Position numbers and translations under genes: made by a program. This document shows positions 25,838-33,890 of a DNA stretch of 64,000 nucleotides, in pieces; positions within the stretch are counted from its first letter, which is position 1; every line of letters starts with the position of its first letter. The stretch spans positions 88,319 to 152,318 of the forward strand of contig JAJUFP010000007.1 of assembly GCA_029263715.1 (NCBI GenBank), given 5' to 3'. The stretch is from Nitrososphaera sp. (lineage in GTDB: Archaea > Thermoproteota > Nitrososphaeria > Nitrososphaerales > Nitrososphaeraceae). The notes below the pieces were generated by a model. The model saw only the letters and a list, made by a program, of their open reading frames with translations, did no database searches and was not told the origin of the DNA.

Positions 25838-26068
25838 ATGAAAGTACAAGGGTCAATTCGCGATTGTGAATCTGGCCGGTTATTTGCGCTTTGCGAATCT
25901 TGTTTCTGGACTGCTTCGTTTCTTACAAAACTGGATCTGCCATCATGCCCGGTATGTTTCAAAAGGGACGTGGCGTTGATGCCGCTTTTGTCAAACGAAT
26001 CATACAGATGGACCGAATACCTCGGCCTGGAACTTTTTTCAATACGCGAAAGTAACTCTCAAGCCTGA
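25838..26068 (+). CDS. Small zinc-binding hypothetical protein
   Basis: A 76-residue protein beginning at ATG 25838. It has CESGRLFALCESCFWTAS, then CPVCFKRDVALMPL, i.e. two C-x2-C knuckles about 20 residues apart, followed by an acidic SNESYRW tail. Zinc-ribbon-like, probably a real gene of the small thaumarchaeal zinc-protein type. 26069-26462 after it contains no gene, only the inverted repeat at 26311-26366. Confidence 0.5.
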   Translation: MKVQGSIRDCESGRLFALCESCFWTASFLTKLDLPSCPVCFKRDVALMPLLSNESYRWTEYLGLELFSIRESNSQA

Positions 26069-26310
26069 CACAATCATCAAATGAGCGGTTCTTGTTTCTA
26101 TCAAAAGACGATCTGGCATAAAAAGTGATTTTGCCGGTCATCACGAGCTATGGAATTTAGCAAACACAGGGGGCGTTGCAGACATTGCTGATGGTCACCT
26201 GACCCGTAGTTGGTTGCAACATTGCCAGTTGTACACAATGTACACGCCATGATTATAACAGATGTTGTAAAATCTAGCCCGTCCTCGAGAAATTCAGAGG
26301 CAGGCTGTGC

Positions 26311-26366
26311 TAGGCCCACCCTGCATCCCTACTTGGCATGATTTCTCCCCCGAAGGGGTGGGCCTA
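26311..26366. repeat. 11-bp inverted repeat in a gene-free stretch
   Basis: TAGGCCCACCC (26311-26321) and its exact complement GGGTGGGCCTA (26356-26366) flank a 34-bp spacer containing CTCCCCCGAAGGGG. As RNA it would form a strong nested hairpin (C-rich arm, GAA loop, G-rich arm). It could be a terminator, a structured RNA, or the end of a lost insertion sequence; no transposase is near. Confidence 0.5.
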
Positions 26367-26462
26367 ACTATAATTTTGACAAGCGTCATGTTTTTTGTTT
26401 GAAATATCGTCTAGTACATTTGCGTTGCATCGACCGGTCTGCTTGGAGGTTCATTCGCCGAA

Positions 26463-26783
26463 TTAGATCTTTCTGTCTGAATCGATTCCGCGGTTCAGCT
26501 CGACTTCAACATAATCTTCGTTCATGCCGGTAACGCAGTCCGTGACCACGGCCTTTATGGGCTCAAAGTGTATCGTGCCGGCCGGGACACTGCCTTCCTT
26601 TTGCAGTGCGGCAAGCCGCTGTCCAAAAGCCTCCTTGTGGTCCTCGCAGACCACGGCTACCATGTATTCGCCGTCGGCGGCCTTGATGGAGACGACGTAC
26701 GACGGTGGGAGCGGGCATTCCTCCTTGCCCACCTTAAAGGAGCAGTTTTCAGGCAGAAGCATCTTGATGTAAAAGACAGCCAT
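26463..26783 (-). CDS. Hypothetical protein
   Basis: A 106-residue mixed alpha/beta protein: MAVFYIKMLLPENCSFKVG, PSYVVSIKAADGEYMVAVVCEDHKE, then an amphipathic helix and strands VGTIHFEPIKAVVTDC. Reasonable coding statistics. No family is recognised. It follows the membrane-protein gene at 26802 by 18 bp on the same strand, suggesting one transcript controlled by the operator at 27222. Confidence 0.6.
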   Translation of the reverse strand: MAVFYIKMLLPENCSFKVGKEECPLPPSYVVSIKAADGEYMVAVVCEDHKEAFGQRLAALQKEGSVPAGTIHFEPIKAVVTDCVTGMNEDYVEVELNRGIDSDRKI

Positions 26784-26801
26784 TCAATATAAACTTGAAA
26801 T

Positions 26802-27185
26802 TCAGGATTCTGGCTGCTCGTCGCCCAGCTTCTTGTCTATTTCTTCCTGCATCTTCTTGTACTGCTTGTACTTTTTGGTCCACTTTGAAAGCACGAACCA
26901 CTGCCTTATGCCAAATCCCAGCCAGAAAAGGGCTATGAAGAACGGCACGTAGCGTACAAAGACAAAGGCCGGAGGTTCAACCCCTCCCCGCGGACCGTGG
27001 AATCCGCCAAACGGAAACGGCGGGCCAAACAAAGAATACGTGACTGCAAAGGAGATAGGCGGGATTATCATGATGGAGAGTATCATAATTATGAATATCT
27101 TCTTGGTCCGGTCTATCTGCTCGATGATGCCGTCCATTATCTGGAAGATGTTCTCCTTTGGCTTTTCGTCAGGACCTGCGGCCAC
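26802..27185 (-). CDS. Two-span membrane protein
   Basis: A 127-residue membrane protein with a GTG start preceded by a GGAGG-type ribosome site about 13 bp upstream. Two spans: about 29-52 (KKIFIIMILSIMIIPPISFAV) and about 73-95 (VFVRYVPFFIALFWLGFGI). A Gly/Pro/Phe-rich loop separates them and a Lys-rich coiled tail follows. Function unknown. Its promoter region carries a copy of the conserved operator (27222-27245) also found upstream of the neighbouring genes, implying control by the winged-helix protein encoded next door. Confidence 0.65.
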   Translation of the reverse strand: MAAGPDEKPKENIFQIMDGIIEQIDRTKKIFIIMILSIMIIPPISFAVTYSLFGPPFPFGGFHGPRGGVEPPAFVFVRYVPFFIALFWLGFGIRQWFVLSKWTKKYKQYKKMQEEIDKKLGDEQPES

Positions 27186-27221
27186 TGCTATCGTTTCCCT
27201 CCTTCATTAAAAAAACGTATA

Positions 27222-27245
27222 GTAACTATGTTACTCATCATAGTT
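27222..27245. promoter_or_regulatory. Conserved operator, copy A
   Basis: GTAAC-TAT-GTTAC (13-bp dyad) followed by TCATCATAGTT. It matches copy B at 27645-27668 in 20 of 24 positions, including all ten arm bases and the distal TCATAGTT. It lies 37-60 bp upstream of the GTG start of the membrane-protein gene (27185). It overlaps the 3' end of the winged-helix gene. Confidence 0.65.
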
Positions 27246-27525
27246 CTCCCCTGGGAAACAGGTACTCGTAGGGCTCGAGGATCGCCTTGAGCAGTTCGTT
27301 TCCCTTCTGCGAGACTCGATACTTTATTATCGTCTTGTTGCCCCACGGCTCCTCTGTCCTAGTTATCAACCCCTTTGTTACCATGTCTTCGATTATCTCC
27401 TTGTGCTTGACGTTGTTGAGGCCGCAGTAGCTCATCAGCTTGCTCTGGTTGAGCTCGCCGTATTCTGATAGCTTTAGGAGGATGTCCTTTCTGATGTAGA
27501 TCCTGTCGCGGTATTCGTGCACCAA
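27238..27525 (-). CDS. Winged-helix transcriptional regulator
   Basis: A 95-residue regulator of the archaeal winged-helix type. The DNA-binding unit is seen as DILLKLSEYGELNQSKLMSYCGLNN (helices 1-2 with the recognition helix next, KHKEIIEDMVTKGLI) and the wing (NKTIIKYRVSQKGNELL). It lies between two conserved operator copies: A overlaps its end and B is 120 bp upstream of its start. This is consistent with local autoregulation and control of the neighbouring membrane protein and PepSY-like genes. Confidence 0.8.
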   Translation of the reverse strand: MVHEYRDRIYIRKDILLKLSEYGELNQSKLMSYCGLNNVKHKEIIEDMVTKGLITRTEEPWGNKTIIKYRVSQKGNELLKAILEPYEYLFPRGEL

Positions 27526-27644
27526 TTCAGTTCAGTGTTTCAGGTGTCGCTTCGCAACGGCTGGAAACGCAATCAAAGTCACTAGCTGCCGACCTGCCCC
27601 TCAAACCCACCATAGTACCGGTGGTCAGATAAATTAAGAGTGAG

Positions 27645-27681
27645 GTAACATTGTTACTTGTCATAGTTTAACAATTGTTAA
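27645..27681. promoter_or_regulatory. Conserved operator, copy B, plus adjacent palindrome
   Basis: GTAAC-ATT-GTTAC at 27645-27657 is followed by TTGTCATAGTT, matching copy A. Directly adjoining is a perfect 14-bp palindrome TTAACAATTGTTAA (27668-27681). The site is in the divergent region between the winged-helix gene (start 27525, minus) and the PepSY-like gene (start 27790, plus). AACA/TGTT half sites recur in both palindromes, so it could hold two regulator dimers. Confidence 0.65.
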
Positions 27682-27789
27682 TATTGCATTTAAAGACTAT
27701 ATCTCCATGAGAGGCTTTGTCATCACAGCGGTGACCTTACGGACATTTGCAGAAAGGCCGCGGGAGCTTGTCTTGGAAGTTGGATAGAC

Positions 27790-28128
27790 ATGAAAGAAGA
27801 GCTCAGTTCCATTAAAGATACCGTCAAGATCCCGTTTGCCATGGCGGTCGATATTGCCGAGATGCAGATAGATGGAGGCAAGGTGCTCAGCGGCCGTCTG
27901 GGCGTTGTACAGGGTTTTCTGACCTATGGCTTTTTTGTCGTGATCCCGGACAGTGCAACTGCCTACATCGTGCTGGTGGACGCATACAACGGATCCGTCC
28001 TGTACGTCTCAGACAAGGTAAGTGTCGGTGACCTGCAGTTCATGTCCCTGCCCTTTGGCCCTGCAGGGGCAAATCTTGGTCATGGCTGGCCCATGAAGCC
28101 GCGATGCAGCGGACCGGTGGTAAATTGA
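27790..28128 (+). CDS. PepSY-like domain protein
   Basis: A 112-residue protein. Its middle fits the PepSY pattern: helix (PFAMAVDIAEMQIDGGKVL), strand (GFLTYGFFVVIPDS) and the closing strand-turn VDAYNGSVLYVSD. The C-terminal part is Gly/Pro-rich and disordered. No signal peptide. PepSY domains often inhibit or sense, sometimes as small propeptide-like proteins. Placed on the far side of the operator region shared with the winged-helix regulator. Confidence 0.6.
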   Translation: MKEELSSIKDTVKIPFAMAVDIAEMQIDGGKVLSGRLGVVQGFLTYGFFVVIPDSATAYIVLVDAYNGSVLYVSDKVSVGDLQFMSLPFGPAGANLGHGWPMKPRCSGPVVN

Positions 28129-28247
28129 AGACAAGCATTTTTTCTCCGATATTTCGATGCAGAAAAGGGTAGTAGCAGGGCAGAAAAGAAACGTTTTCTC
28201 GTAACTGGAGTCAGGAAACAGCATGCAGATTTTTTCCGGCAATGCTG

Positions 28248-28637
28248 CTATTCGTCTTCCGCATGCTCAGCGCTAAACGCGATCTTGAGCATGGGCAGTA
28301 TCTTTTTTGTAATTATTGGACCGGGCCGGGCAGCAATGTCAAAGGACAGCACCAGCACGTCCTTGTTGGCGTTGTGAAGCGGCACTGTGGCGCGCTTTAC
28401 CTTCTCGTAGACCGTGATGGAATACATCGCCTTTCCCAGCTTGCTTTCAAAAGTCTCTCTTGTTATCACCCTTGCTATGGACTGAAGCGTGGACAGGTTT
28501 GCCTCGTTGTCGGTAAGCAGCGGCCTGACGTCGCTTCTGTATTCATATGTCAGCATCTCGCCTTTGCGGCTGACGATGCCGGCAAACCTGATGCCGGGGT
28601 CAAGGGCCAGGATATCCCTGCAGAGTTCTTTGGACAT
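28248..28637 (-). CDS. Conserved small alpha/beta protein
   Basis: A 129-residue protein: helix (MSKELCRDILALDPG), strand IRFAGIVSRKGEMLTYEYR, helices, and strands AMYSITVYEKVKRATVPL and DVLVLSFDIA. The strand-turn FAGIVSRKGEM resembles the sensor/roadblock-like proteins that start 'IRFAGVVD..GK', which in archaea partner small GTPases. The assignment is a resemblance. It stands alone with 70 bp on its upstream side. No membrane span. Confidence 0.55.
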   Translation of the reverse strand: MSKELCRDILALDPGIRFAGIVSRKGEMLTYEYRSDVRPLLTDNEANLSTLQSIARVITRETFESKLGKAMYSITVYEKVKRATVPLHNANKDVLVLSFDIAARPGPIITKKILPMLKIAFSAEHAEDE

Positions 28638-28705
28638 GGCACTTGAGGCTATCTATTATACGGATATACATTAAGTTTGCACTGCAAGGCAACGCGCAGC
28701 AAGAA

Positions 28706-29890
28706 TCATTGCAAAGAAACAGCCCTTGCCAAAGACCGCAGGTCTTTATTTTCTATGCTGTTGGCTTGAATGACAACAAGCAGGTCTTGGCCGTCCATAC
28801 TACCCCAGTCAAGGGCCACGCCTTCCTTTTCAGGCTTTGCGAAACTGATGACAGCGTACTGGCCGGCTATACCTGTGCCTTTTTCCACTGCCGGGCTGTC
28901 TGCCGGCGGAAGGCCGGCGACGAGATTCACCGTCTTGGTGTTAAACGGGTATCCGTTATCTGCTAGTGTGTTTAGTGCCAGATCTGGAAATGTTTTGGTC
29001 GGATACACACTTATCGTGATGTATTTGGATGCGCCAAAGGGATCATAGTAGACAGCCTCAAAGGGCATATCATCGCCCACGTACCGCAATCCATGGGGAA
29101 TATTTGCCGGCTGCAGTATACGAAGGTCTATGCCCTGGCCGATGCTGGCTGGAAACGGCAGCGTGTACTGGGCAGCCCTAAGCATATCGGTGTTGCTGCG
29201 CTCCAGGGTTTCCTGAGAAAATCTGCGGCCCTCGCCGGGCACACCGTTGGCAAAGGGGTCCCTGTCTGGCCGGCTTACAGCAATGTATCCCTCCGCATCG
29301 ACGGTAAGCGGCATTGTGGCAAGGCCCAGAATGTAGCCGCGCACAGGGATCTGCCCACTGGTGATTCCAGCCGCCGGTGGACCGGAGACTGCAAGGCCGT
29401 CCCAAAGCCGGTACTGGTCACCGGCACAGGGGTTTTCAATGGCCCATCTTCCCCAGCTAGAAAAGTAATTCATGATGCACTTGTCGTATGGCGAGACAGC
29501 GTTGTAGGCGCGGTACGACGAAATGTCGTTTTCAAGCCCACCAAGCCAGTCCGGAAGGCGGATAAGTATGTACCTTGAGAAGTGCTCCGACTTTTCAAGG
29601 ATCTCAAACTTTTGCACCGGTGTTGCAGACTCTATCGAGTCTTGGTCGAAGGTGCTGCTGAAGGGATCTACAAACCACGCTATTTTGTTTGGCTGCAGAT
29701 CGCTGACGTGCAGGTACTGGGTTTCTGCCACGTATTTGTCCAGATCCCGGTCGTAGCTGACCTGAAACGCAAGGATCCTCTGCACTTTATCGGCTTCTGT
29801 TCCAGAAATAGACAGCATGGCAAGGGTGGCGCCGATGATTCCGGCCACGACAACAAGGGCGACTACAGAATACCGAAGACTTGTAGTCAT
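28706..29890 (-). CDS. Membrane-anchored protein with degenerate Rieske-like domain
   Basis: A 394-residue protein with one N-terminal span (about 8-28, SVVALVVVAGIIGATLAML), the rest extracytoplasmic. At about 138-173 it has DKCIMNYFSSWGRW ... NPCAGDQYRLWDGLAVSGPPA. The latter resembles the second Rieske loop (CxxH...GxxVSGPAP) but both cluster His residues are absent. The C-terminal 170 residues are alpha/beta with a lipoprotein-like LNTLADNGYPFNT segment. It may have kept a Rieske fold without an Fe-S cluster. The start was set at the Met before TTSLRYS. Confidence 0.55.
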   Translation of the reverse strand: MTTSLRYSVVALVVVAGIIGATLAMLSISGTEADKVQRILAFQVSYDRDLDKYVAETQYLHVSDLQPNKIAWFVDPFSSTFDQDSIESATPVQKFEILEKSEHFSRYILIRLPDWLGGLENDISSYRAYNAVSPYDKCIMNYFSSWGRWAIENPCAGDQYRLWDGLAVSGPPAAGITSGQIPVRGYILGLATMPLTVDAEGYIAVSRPDRDPFANGVPGEGRRFSQETLERSNTDMLRAAQYTLPFPASIGQGIDLRILQPANIPHGLRYVGDDMPFEAVYYDPFGASKYITISVYPTKTFPDLALNTLADNGYPFNTKTVNLVAGLPPADSPAVEKGTGIAGQYAVISFAKPEKEGVALDWGSMDGQDLLVVIQANSIENKDLRSLARAVSLQ

Positions 29891-30090
29891 CCTTGCAACA
29901 CATTCGCACAGCAATTATTTGAAATTTCGTCCAATCTGTGCGTTTCAAGCTGATTCTTTGCTGGTAGGTTGCTGTAAAGAATAACGAATCGTTTCCATGA
30001 AATCGGCAATAAATGTCAAAATGTGTATGTGTGGGCCGCATTGAGCAAACAAGAACAGTTAAAAAACGGTCATTTGATTCTGCAGGTGTT

Positions 30091-30261
30091 ATGGGAAGCC
30101 GAAGAAGAAAGATGGCCGCAAGGCCGGTAAAGAAGGCCACGGTGGACGGCCGCTGTCCGAAATGCACCACCATTGTCAAGTTCAACGTGTCAGGGCCAGT
30201 GGGCGACGAGATCTACGAGTGCACTGGCTGTATGTCAAAATTCCATATAGACGAACTTTAA
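30091..30261 (+). CDS. Small zinc-ribbon protein beside smc
   Basis: A 56-residue basic protein: Arg/Lys-rich N-terminus (MGSRRRKMAARPVKK) then a zinc ribbon, GRCPKCTTIVKF ... YECTGCMSKFHIDEL. Start at ATG 30091; the frame is open upstream but without coding character. Its stop overlaps the convergent smc stop by 4 bp. The basic tail suggests nucleic-acid binding. Confidence 0.6.
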   Translation: MGSRRRKMAARPVKKATVDGRCPKCTTIVKFNVSGPVGDEIYECTGCMSKFHIDEL

Positions 30262-33200
30262 CTGCCTTCCGCGCCAAGCTGGGCCAGCGGGACCTGGGAC
30301 GGGTTTCTGTATTTCACGACCTGCGAAACCCCCTGCCTCGGGTAAACGCCGTATATCAGGCTGGCCTTGGCCACTGTCGAGTCTTTTAGCGTGACCATGA
30401 TTATCTGGCTTGTCTTTGAGCGCTCCACCAATATCTTGGAAAGCCTCTCGGTGTTCTGTGCATCCAGGTGCGCGTCCACCTCGTCCATCAGGTAGAAAGG
30501 CGACGGCTTTAGCGACTGCAGCGCCAGCAGGAAAACCGTTGCTGCAATGGTCTTTTCTCCGCCGGAAAGCGCGGTTGACTCGCGGCCGACTTTGCCGGGG
30601 AACTGCATCAAGAGCATGACACCGCCGGCAAAAACGTCTTCCGGGTTTTCTATCTCAAGCCAGGCCGCGCCGCCGGTGAGCTTGGAAAATGTGTCGCGGA
30701 TGTCGCCGTCCACCTTCTGGAAGGCGTCCATGAACATCTCCTTTTTCTCCTTGACAATGTTTTCAATGAACGACACAATCGAGTTGCGCTCGTTTTCCAG
30801 CTGGTTTCTTCTGTCCGACATGCTCCTGTAGCCCTCGATGACCTGGACGTAGGACTCGTCGGCCCGTAGGTTTATCCTGGACTTGACCTGCTCGTGCTCG
30901 TCTGACAGTTCCTTGATGGCGGACTCGACGTCCATGGGATCAAGCAGGTTCTTGTAGCCAAGCCAGACCAGGTCGTTGGTAAGGCGCAGCTCCTGCGCCG
31001 ACAGGTCTGCCTGGTCCTTTTTCATCAGCGCGGACTCGCGCTCAAGGATGTTGTTTTCCTTTGATAGCCTGCGCTCGTTTTCTGACAAGGCCTTTATCTT
31101 GCGCTCATAGTCCTGCAGGACGGAATACGCGTTGCCCGACGAGTCGATTATCTGCTGCTCCTGGTCACGAAGGGACTTTAACTCTGATTCTAAAGATTCT
31201 GACTTGGACTGCATTTCTGAAATCTGCTTCTTTCTCTGTTCAAGCTCAAGGGTCAGCCGGCTGCTTTCATCGTCCATGTCAGATGTCTGCCGCAGGTCAA
31301 ACTCTAGGCGGGAGTCTTTGCCGTTCAGGCTCGCAGTCAGCTGGTTTAGCTCCATGTTTGCCGCATCGACCTGCTTTAGGACATGGTTGCGGGCAACGTT
31401 TTTTTCTGCATGCTCTGAGCGGGCCTTGGACTCGTCGATGCTCTGAAGCCTTGCCGCCATCCTGGCTACGGCCGGGCCCAGCAGATCAAGCCTTCTTTTC
31501 AGCCTTTGCAGGTCTGACTGCAAAACCTCGCCTTCCTTTTCCAGCCCCTGCATGCTTGCCGCAAGTTCGGAAGCGGACTTTTCCTTTGAGCTGATAAAGG
31601 CCGCCTCGCTGGCCATCGCCGACTCGTGGCTTGAAATCTCTAGTTCAAGGCGCATCCTTTCTGACTCAAGGCTGGATATCTTGTCTGAAACACTCTTGAG
31701 GTCAGAGTTCTTTTTTTCCACCATCCTTGAAAGGCGGCCCAGGGTCTCCCGGAGGCCCTCAACAGAGTTCCCAAGCAGTATGGCCTTTGTAAGGTCCGAT
31801 ATCCTGGACCCAAAGTCCAGGGACATGGAGCCGCCGGCTGGCTCGAAAAGCTCGCCCTCTATCGATACAGCGCGGTAGCCCTGCCTGGCAAGCATGTATG
31901 CCGACGACGAGTTTCTGACCAGCACCGTGTCTGAGAAAAGAAAGGCCGGCAGCCTGTCATATTCTGAATAAACAAAACCATCCAAGGTCCCAACCACGTT
32001 GACGTCGTGCTCAATCTCCTTGGCTGGCCGCGGCTTGAACCGGCTTACCACGTCCAGCGGGATTATCCGAAGCCTCGGCAGCTTTCGCTCCTTGGCGTAC
32101 GTGGCAACTGCGATCATGGACTTGACGTCCTCGACTACAAAGGCCTTCATCCAATCAGAGCCAGCGGCCAGCACCGGTCGCTCGTAATCCTTGTCCCAGC
32201 GCACCAGGTCGTGGACAAGGCCCTTTATGCCAAACCGGTCCCGGTCCTTCATCAGCTCTGCAATGGCCATGTCGTCGGCCATGGCGTTTTTGGCCACGCT
32301 GGCCCGCTCCTCAAACTTGGTGGCCATGCTCTCTGCCCTGGCTATCAGGCCTGCCGAGCCTTCCAACTCTCGCTCAAGGCTGGCCTTGGTATCGCGCAGC
32401 GATTCTATGGTGACTGTCAGGCCGGCAAGCCTCTGCCTTTCTGATTCAACTGTCTGCTGGACTGCTGTCAGACGTTCTCGGGCAGCATCCACCTCGGAAT
32501 TGAGCGCCGCCAGGGCCTGCTTGCTTGCGTCTTTTTTGTAGGTGCTGGTCTTGATCTTTTCCTCAATCCTTGCCGATTCTAGTTCTATCCTGCTTTTCAG
32601 GCCATTGATACGCCGGCTTCTTTCCTCGAGTTTTCTTCTAAAGCCAGCATACTTTGATAGGGTGGCCGTTATCTGCTCTATCTGGGCGTTTATCTCGTCC
32701 AGCCTTGACCTGTGCACTGATAGTTCGGCCTTCTTCTGGTCTGCCGAGACTTTCAGTTTCTGTATCTCAGAGCGGGCCTGCTCCATTCTGGCAAAGACTG
32801 CCTGCCGGTTTCCGGCTATGGCCGGAAGCCTCCTTTCAATCTCTGATATCCTGCGCTGAGACTCGTTTAGCATGGCCTTGGTCCTTTCAGAGTCGTGCAC
32901 CACCACCGCAGTCCTGCTGGCCAGCTGCGCCTTGGCCTTGTTGGCCGCGTCTACTTCCTGCATGAACTTGGACTTTTCAGTCTCTAGAACCTCTATCTCG
33001 GCCCGCAGCTCGTCTATCTGCTTGGTTAGCTGCATTGATCTGCCGAGGTTGTTTTCAAGTATCTGGGTGGTGGTGGCCAGCTTGCTTTTGACAGTCCGAA
33101 TGTTGTTGGATATCTGGACTGCCCTGAACCTTTTTAGTTCTGAGGATATCTGCTCGTAGCGCAGCTGGTCGTTTCGCTCCACTTCCAGCTCCTCTATGCG

Positions 33201-33803
33201 CTTGCGGATCTCACCCATCCTGGCAAAGGCCACCTCCAGTCGCCGGTCAGCCTCGTCCAATTGTTTTAGGGACTCGGCCTTCTTTTCATCAAAATACGAC
33301 AACCCCACAATGTCCTCGATTATCTTGCGCCGCTCCTCGGAGTTTAACTCCGAGATACGGGTGATCATGCCCTGCTGGACAATGTTCAGCTTGTTTGGCG
33401 CGGAAAGCACCACTTCTAAAAGCTCCATGATGGCAGATTTGGAGACTTTTTTGCCGTTTAGGAGGTACTGGCTTTCTCCGCTTTGGCCCTCCATCTCTCT
33501 TGTCAAGGTTACGGCGTCCTCGTCCATGGGGATCCCACGGTCCGCGTTGTCAAAGGTTACGCTTACCCTAATGAGGCGGTGGCCGGACGCCCCGCTGTCG
33601 TGGAAAAGCGACGAGAACTTGTCAACCCGCATCGCCTTGGGGCTGTTCTCGCCAATGGCAAACATGATGGCATCAAGAATGTTGCTCTTGCCGGAGCCGT
33701 TTGGGCCGGTAACCGCCACAAGACCGGGGTCAAAGTGCACCACGGTGTTCTTAAACCCGAAGGACTTGAAGCCGTAAACTTCGAGTTTCTTGATGTGGAC
33801 CAA
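30258..33803 (-). CDS. smc: Chromosome segregation/condensin ATPase SMC
   Basis: A 1181-residue SMC protein, normal length. Walker A at 33-40 (GPNGSGKS); two long coiled coils (about 170-490 and 680-1000) flanking a hinge near 500-650; the ABC signature ALSGGEKTIAATVFLL and Walker B FYLMDEVDAHLD near the end. It organises chromosomes by DNA loop extrusion. No scpA/scpB gene is adjacent. It ends against the zinc-ribbon gene (4-bp overlap). Confidence 0.97.
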   Translation of the reverse strand: MVHIKKLEVYGFKSFGFKNTVVHFDPGLVAVTGPNGSGKSNILDAIMFAIGENSPKAMRVDKFSSLFHDSGASGHRLIRVSVTFDNADRGIPMDEDAVTLTREMEGQSGESQYLLNGKKVSKSAIMELLEVVLSAPNKLNIVQQGMITRISELNSEERRKIIEDIVGLSYFDEKKAESLKQLDEADRRLEVAFARMGEIRKRIEELEVERNDQLRYEQISSELKRFRAVQISNNIRTVKSKLATTTQILENNLGRSMQLTKQIDELRAEIEVLETEKSKFMQEVDAANKAKAQLASRTAVVVHDSERTKAMLNESQRRISEIERRLPAIAGNRQAVFARMEQARSEIQKLKVSADQKKAELSVHRSRLDEINAQIEQITATLSKYAGFRRKLEERSRRINGLKSRIELESARIEEKIKTSTYKKDASKQALAALNSEVDAARERLTAVQQTVESERQRLAGLTVTIESLRDTKASLERELEGSAGLIARAESMATKFEERASVAKNAMADDMAIAELMKDRDRFGIKGLVHDLVRWDKDYERPVLAAGSDWMKAFVVEDVKSMIAVATYAKERKLPRLRIIPLDVVSRFKPRPAKEIEHDVNVVGTLDGFVYSEYDRLPAFLFSDTVLVRNSSSAYMLARQGYRAVSIEGELFEPAGGSMSLDFGSRISDLTKAILLGNSVEGLRETLGRLSRMVEKKNSDLKSVSDKISSLESERMRLELEISSHESAMASEAAFISSKEKSASELAASMQGLEKEGEVLQSDLQRLKRRLDLLGPAVARMAARLQSIDESKARSEHAEKNVARNHVLKQVDAANMELNQLTASLNGKDSRLEFDLRQTSDMDDESSRLTLELEQRKKQISEMQSKSESLESELKSLRDQEQQIIDSSGNAYSVLQDYERKIKALSENERRLSKENNILERESALMKKDQADLSAQELRLTNDLVWLGYKNLLDPMDVESAIKELSDEHEQVKSRINLRADESYVQVIEGYRSMSDRRNQLENERNSIVSFIENIVKEKKEMFMDAFQKVDGDIRDTFSKLTGGAAWLEIENPEDVFAGGVMLLMQFPGKVGRESTALSGGEKTIAATVFLLALQSLKPSPFYLMDEVDAHLDAQNTERLSKILVERSKTSQIIMVTLKDSTVAKASLIYGVYPRQGVSQVVKYRNPSQVPLAQLGAEGS

Positions 33804-33890
33804 AGGCCTTGCAGATGAGATTTTCCGGACGGTTAATTATACACAGTGGCGTGCATTGCTGTTCCCTTTTTGTTAAATATTTTTTAGCAG

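Noticed and set aside
26101..26319. 72-residue minus-strand frame with several cysteines
   Set aside because: Cys spacing is irregular and no promoter fits; likely chance in a gene-free stretch.
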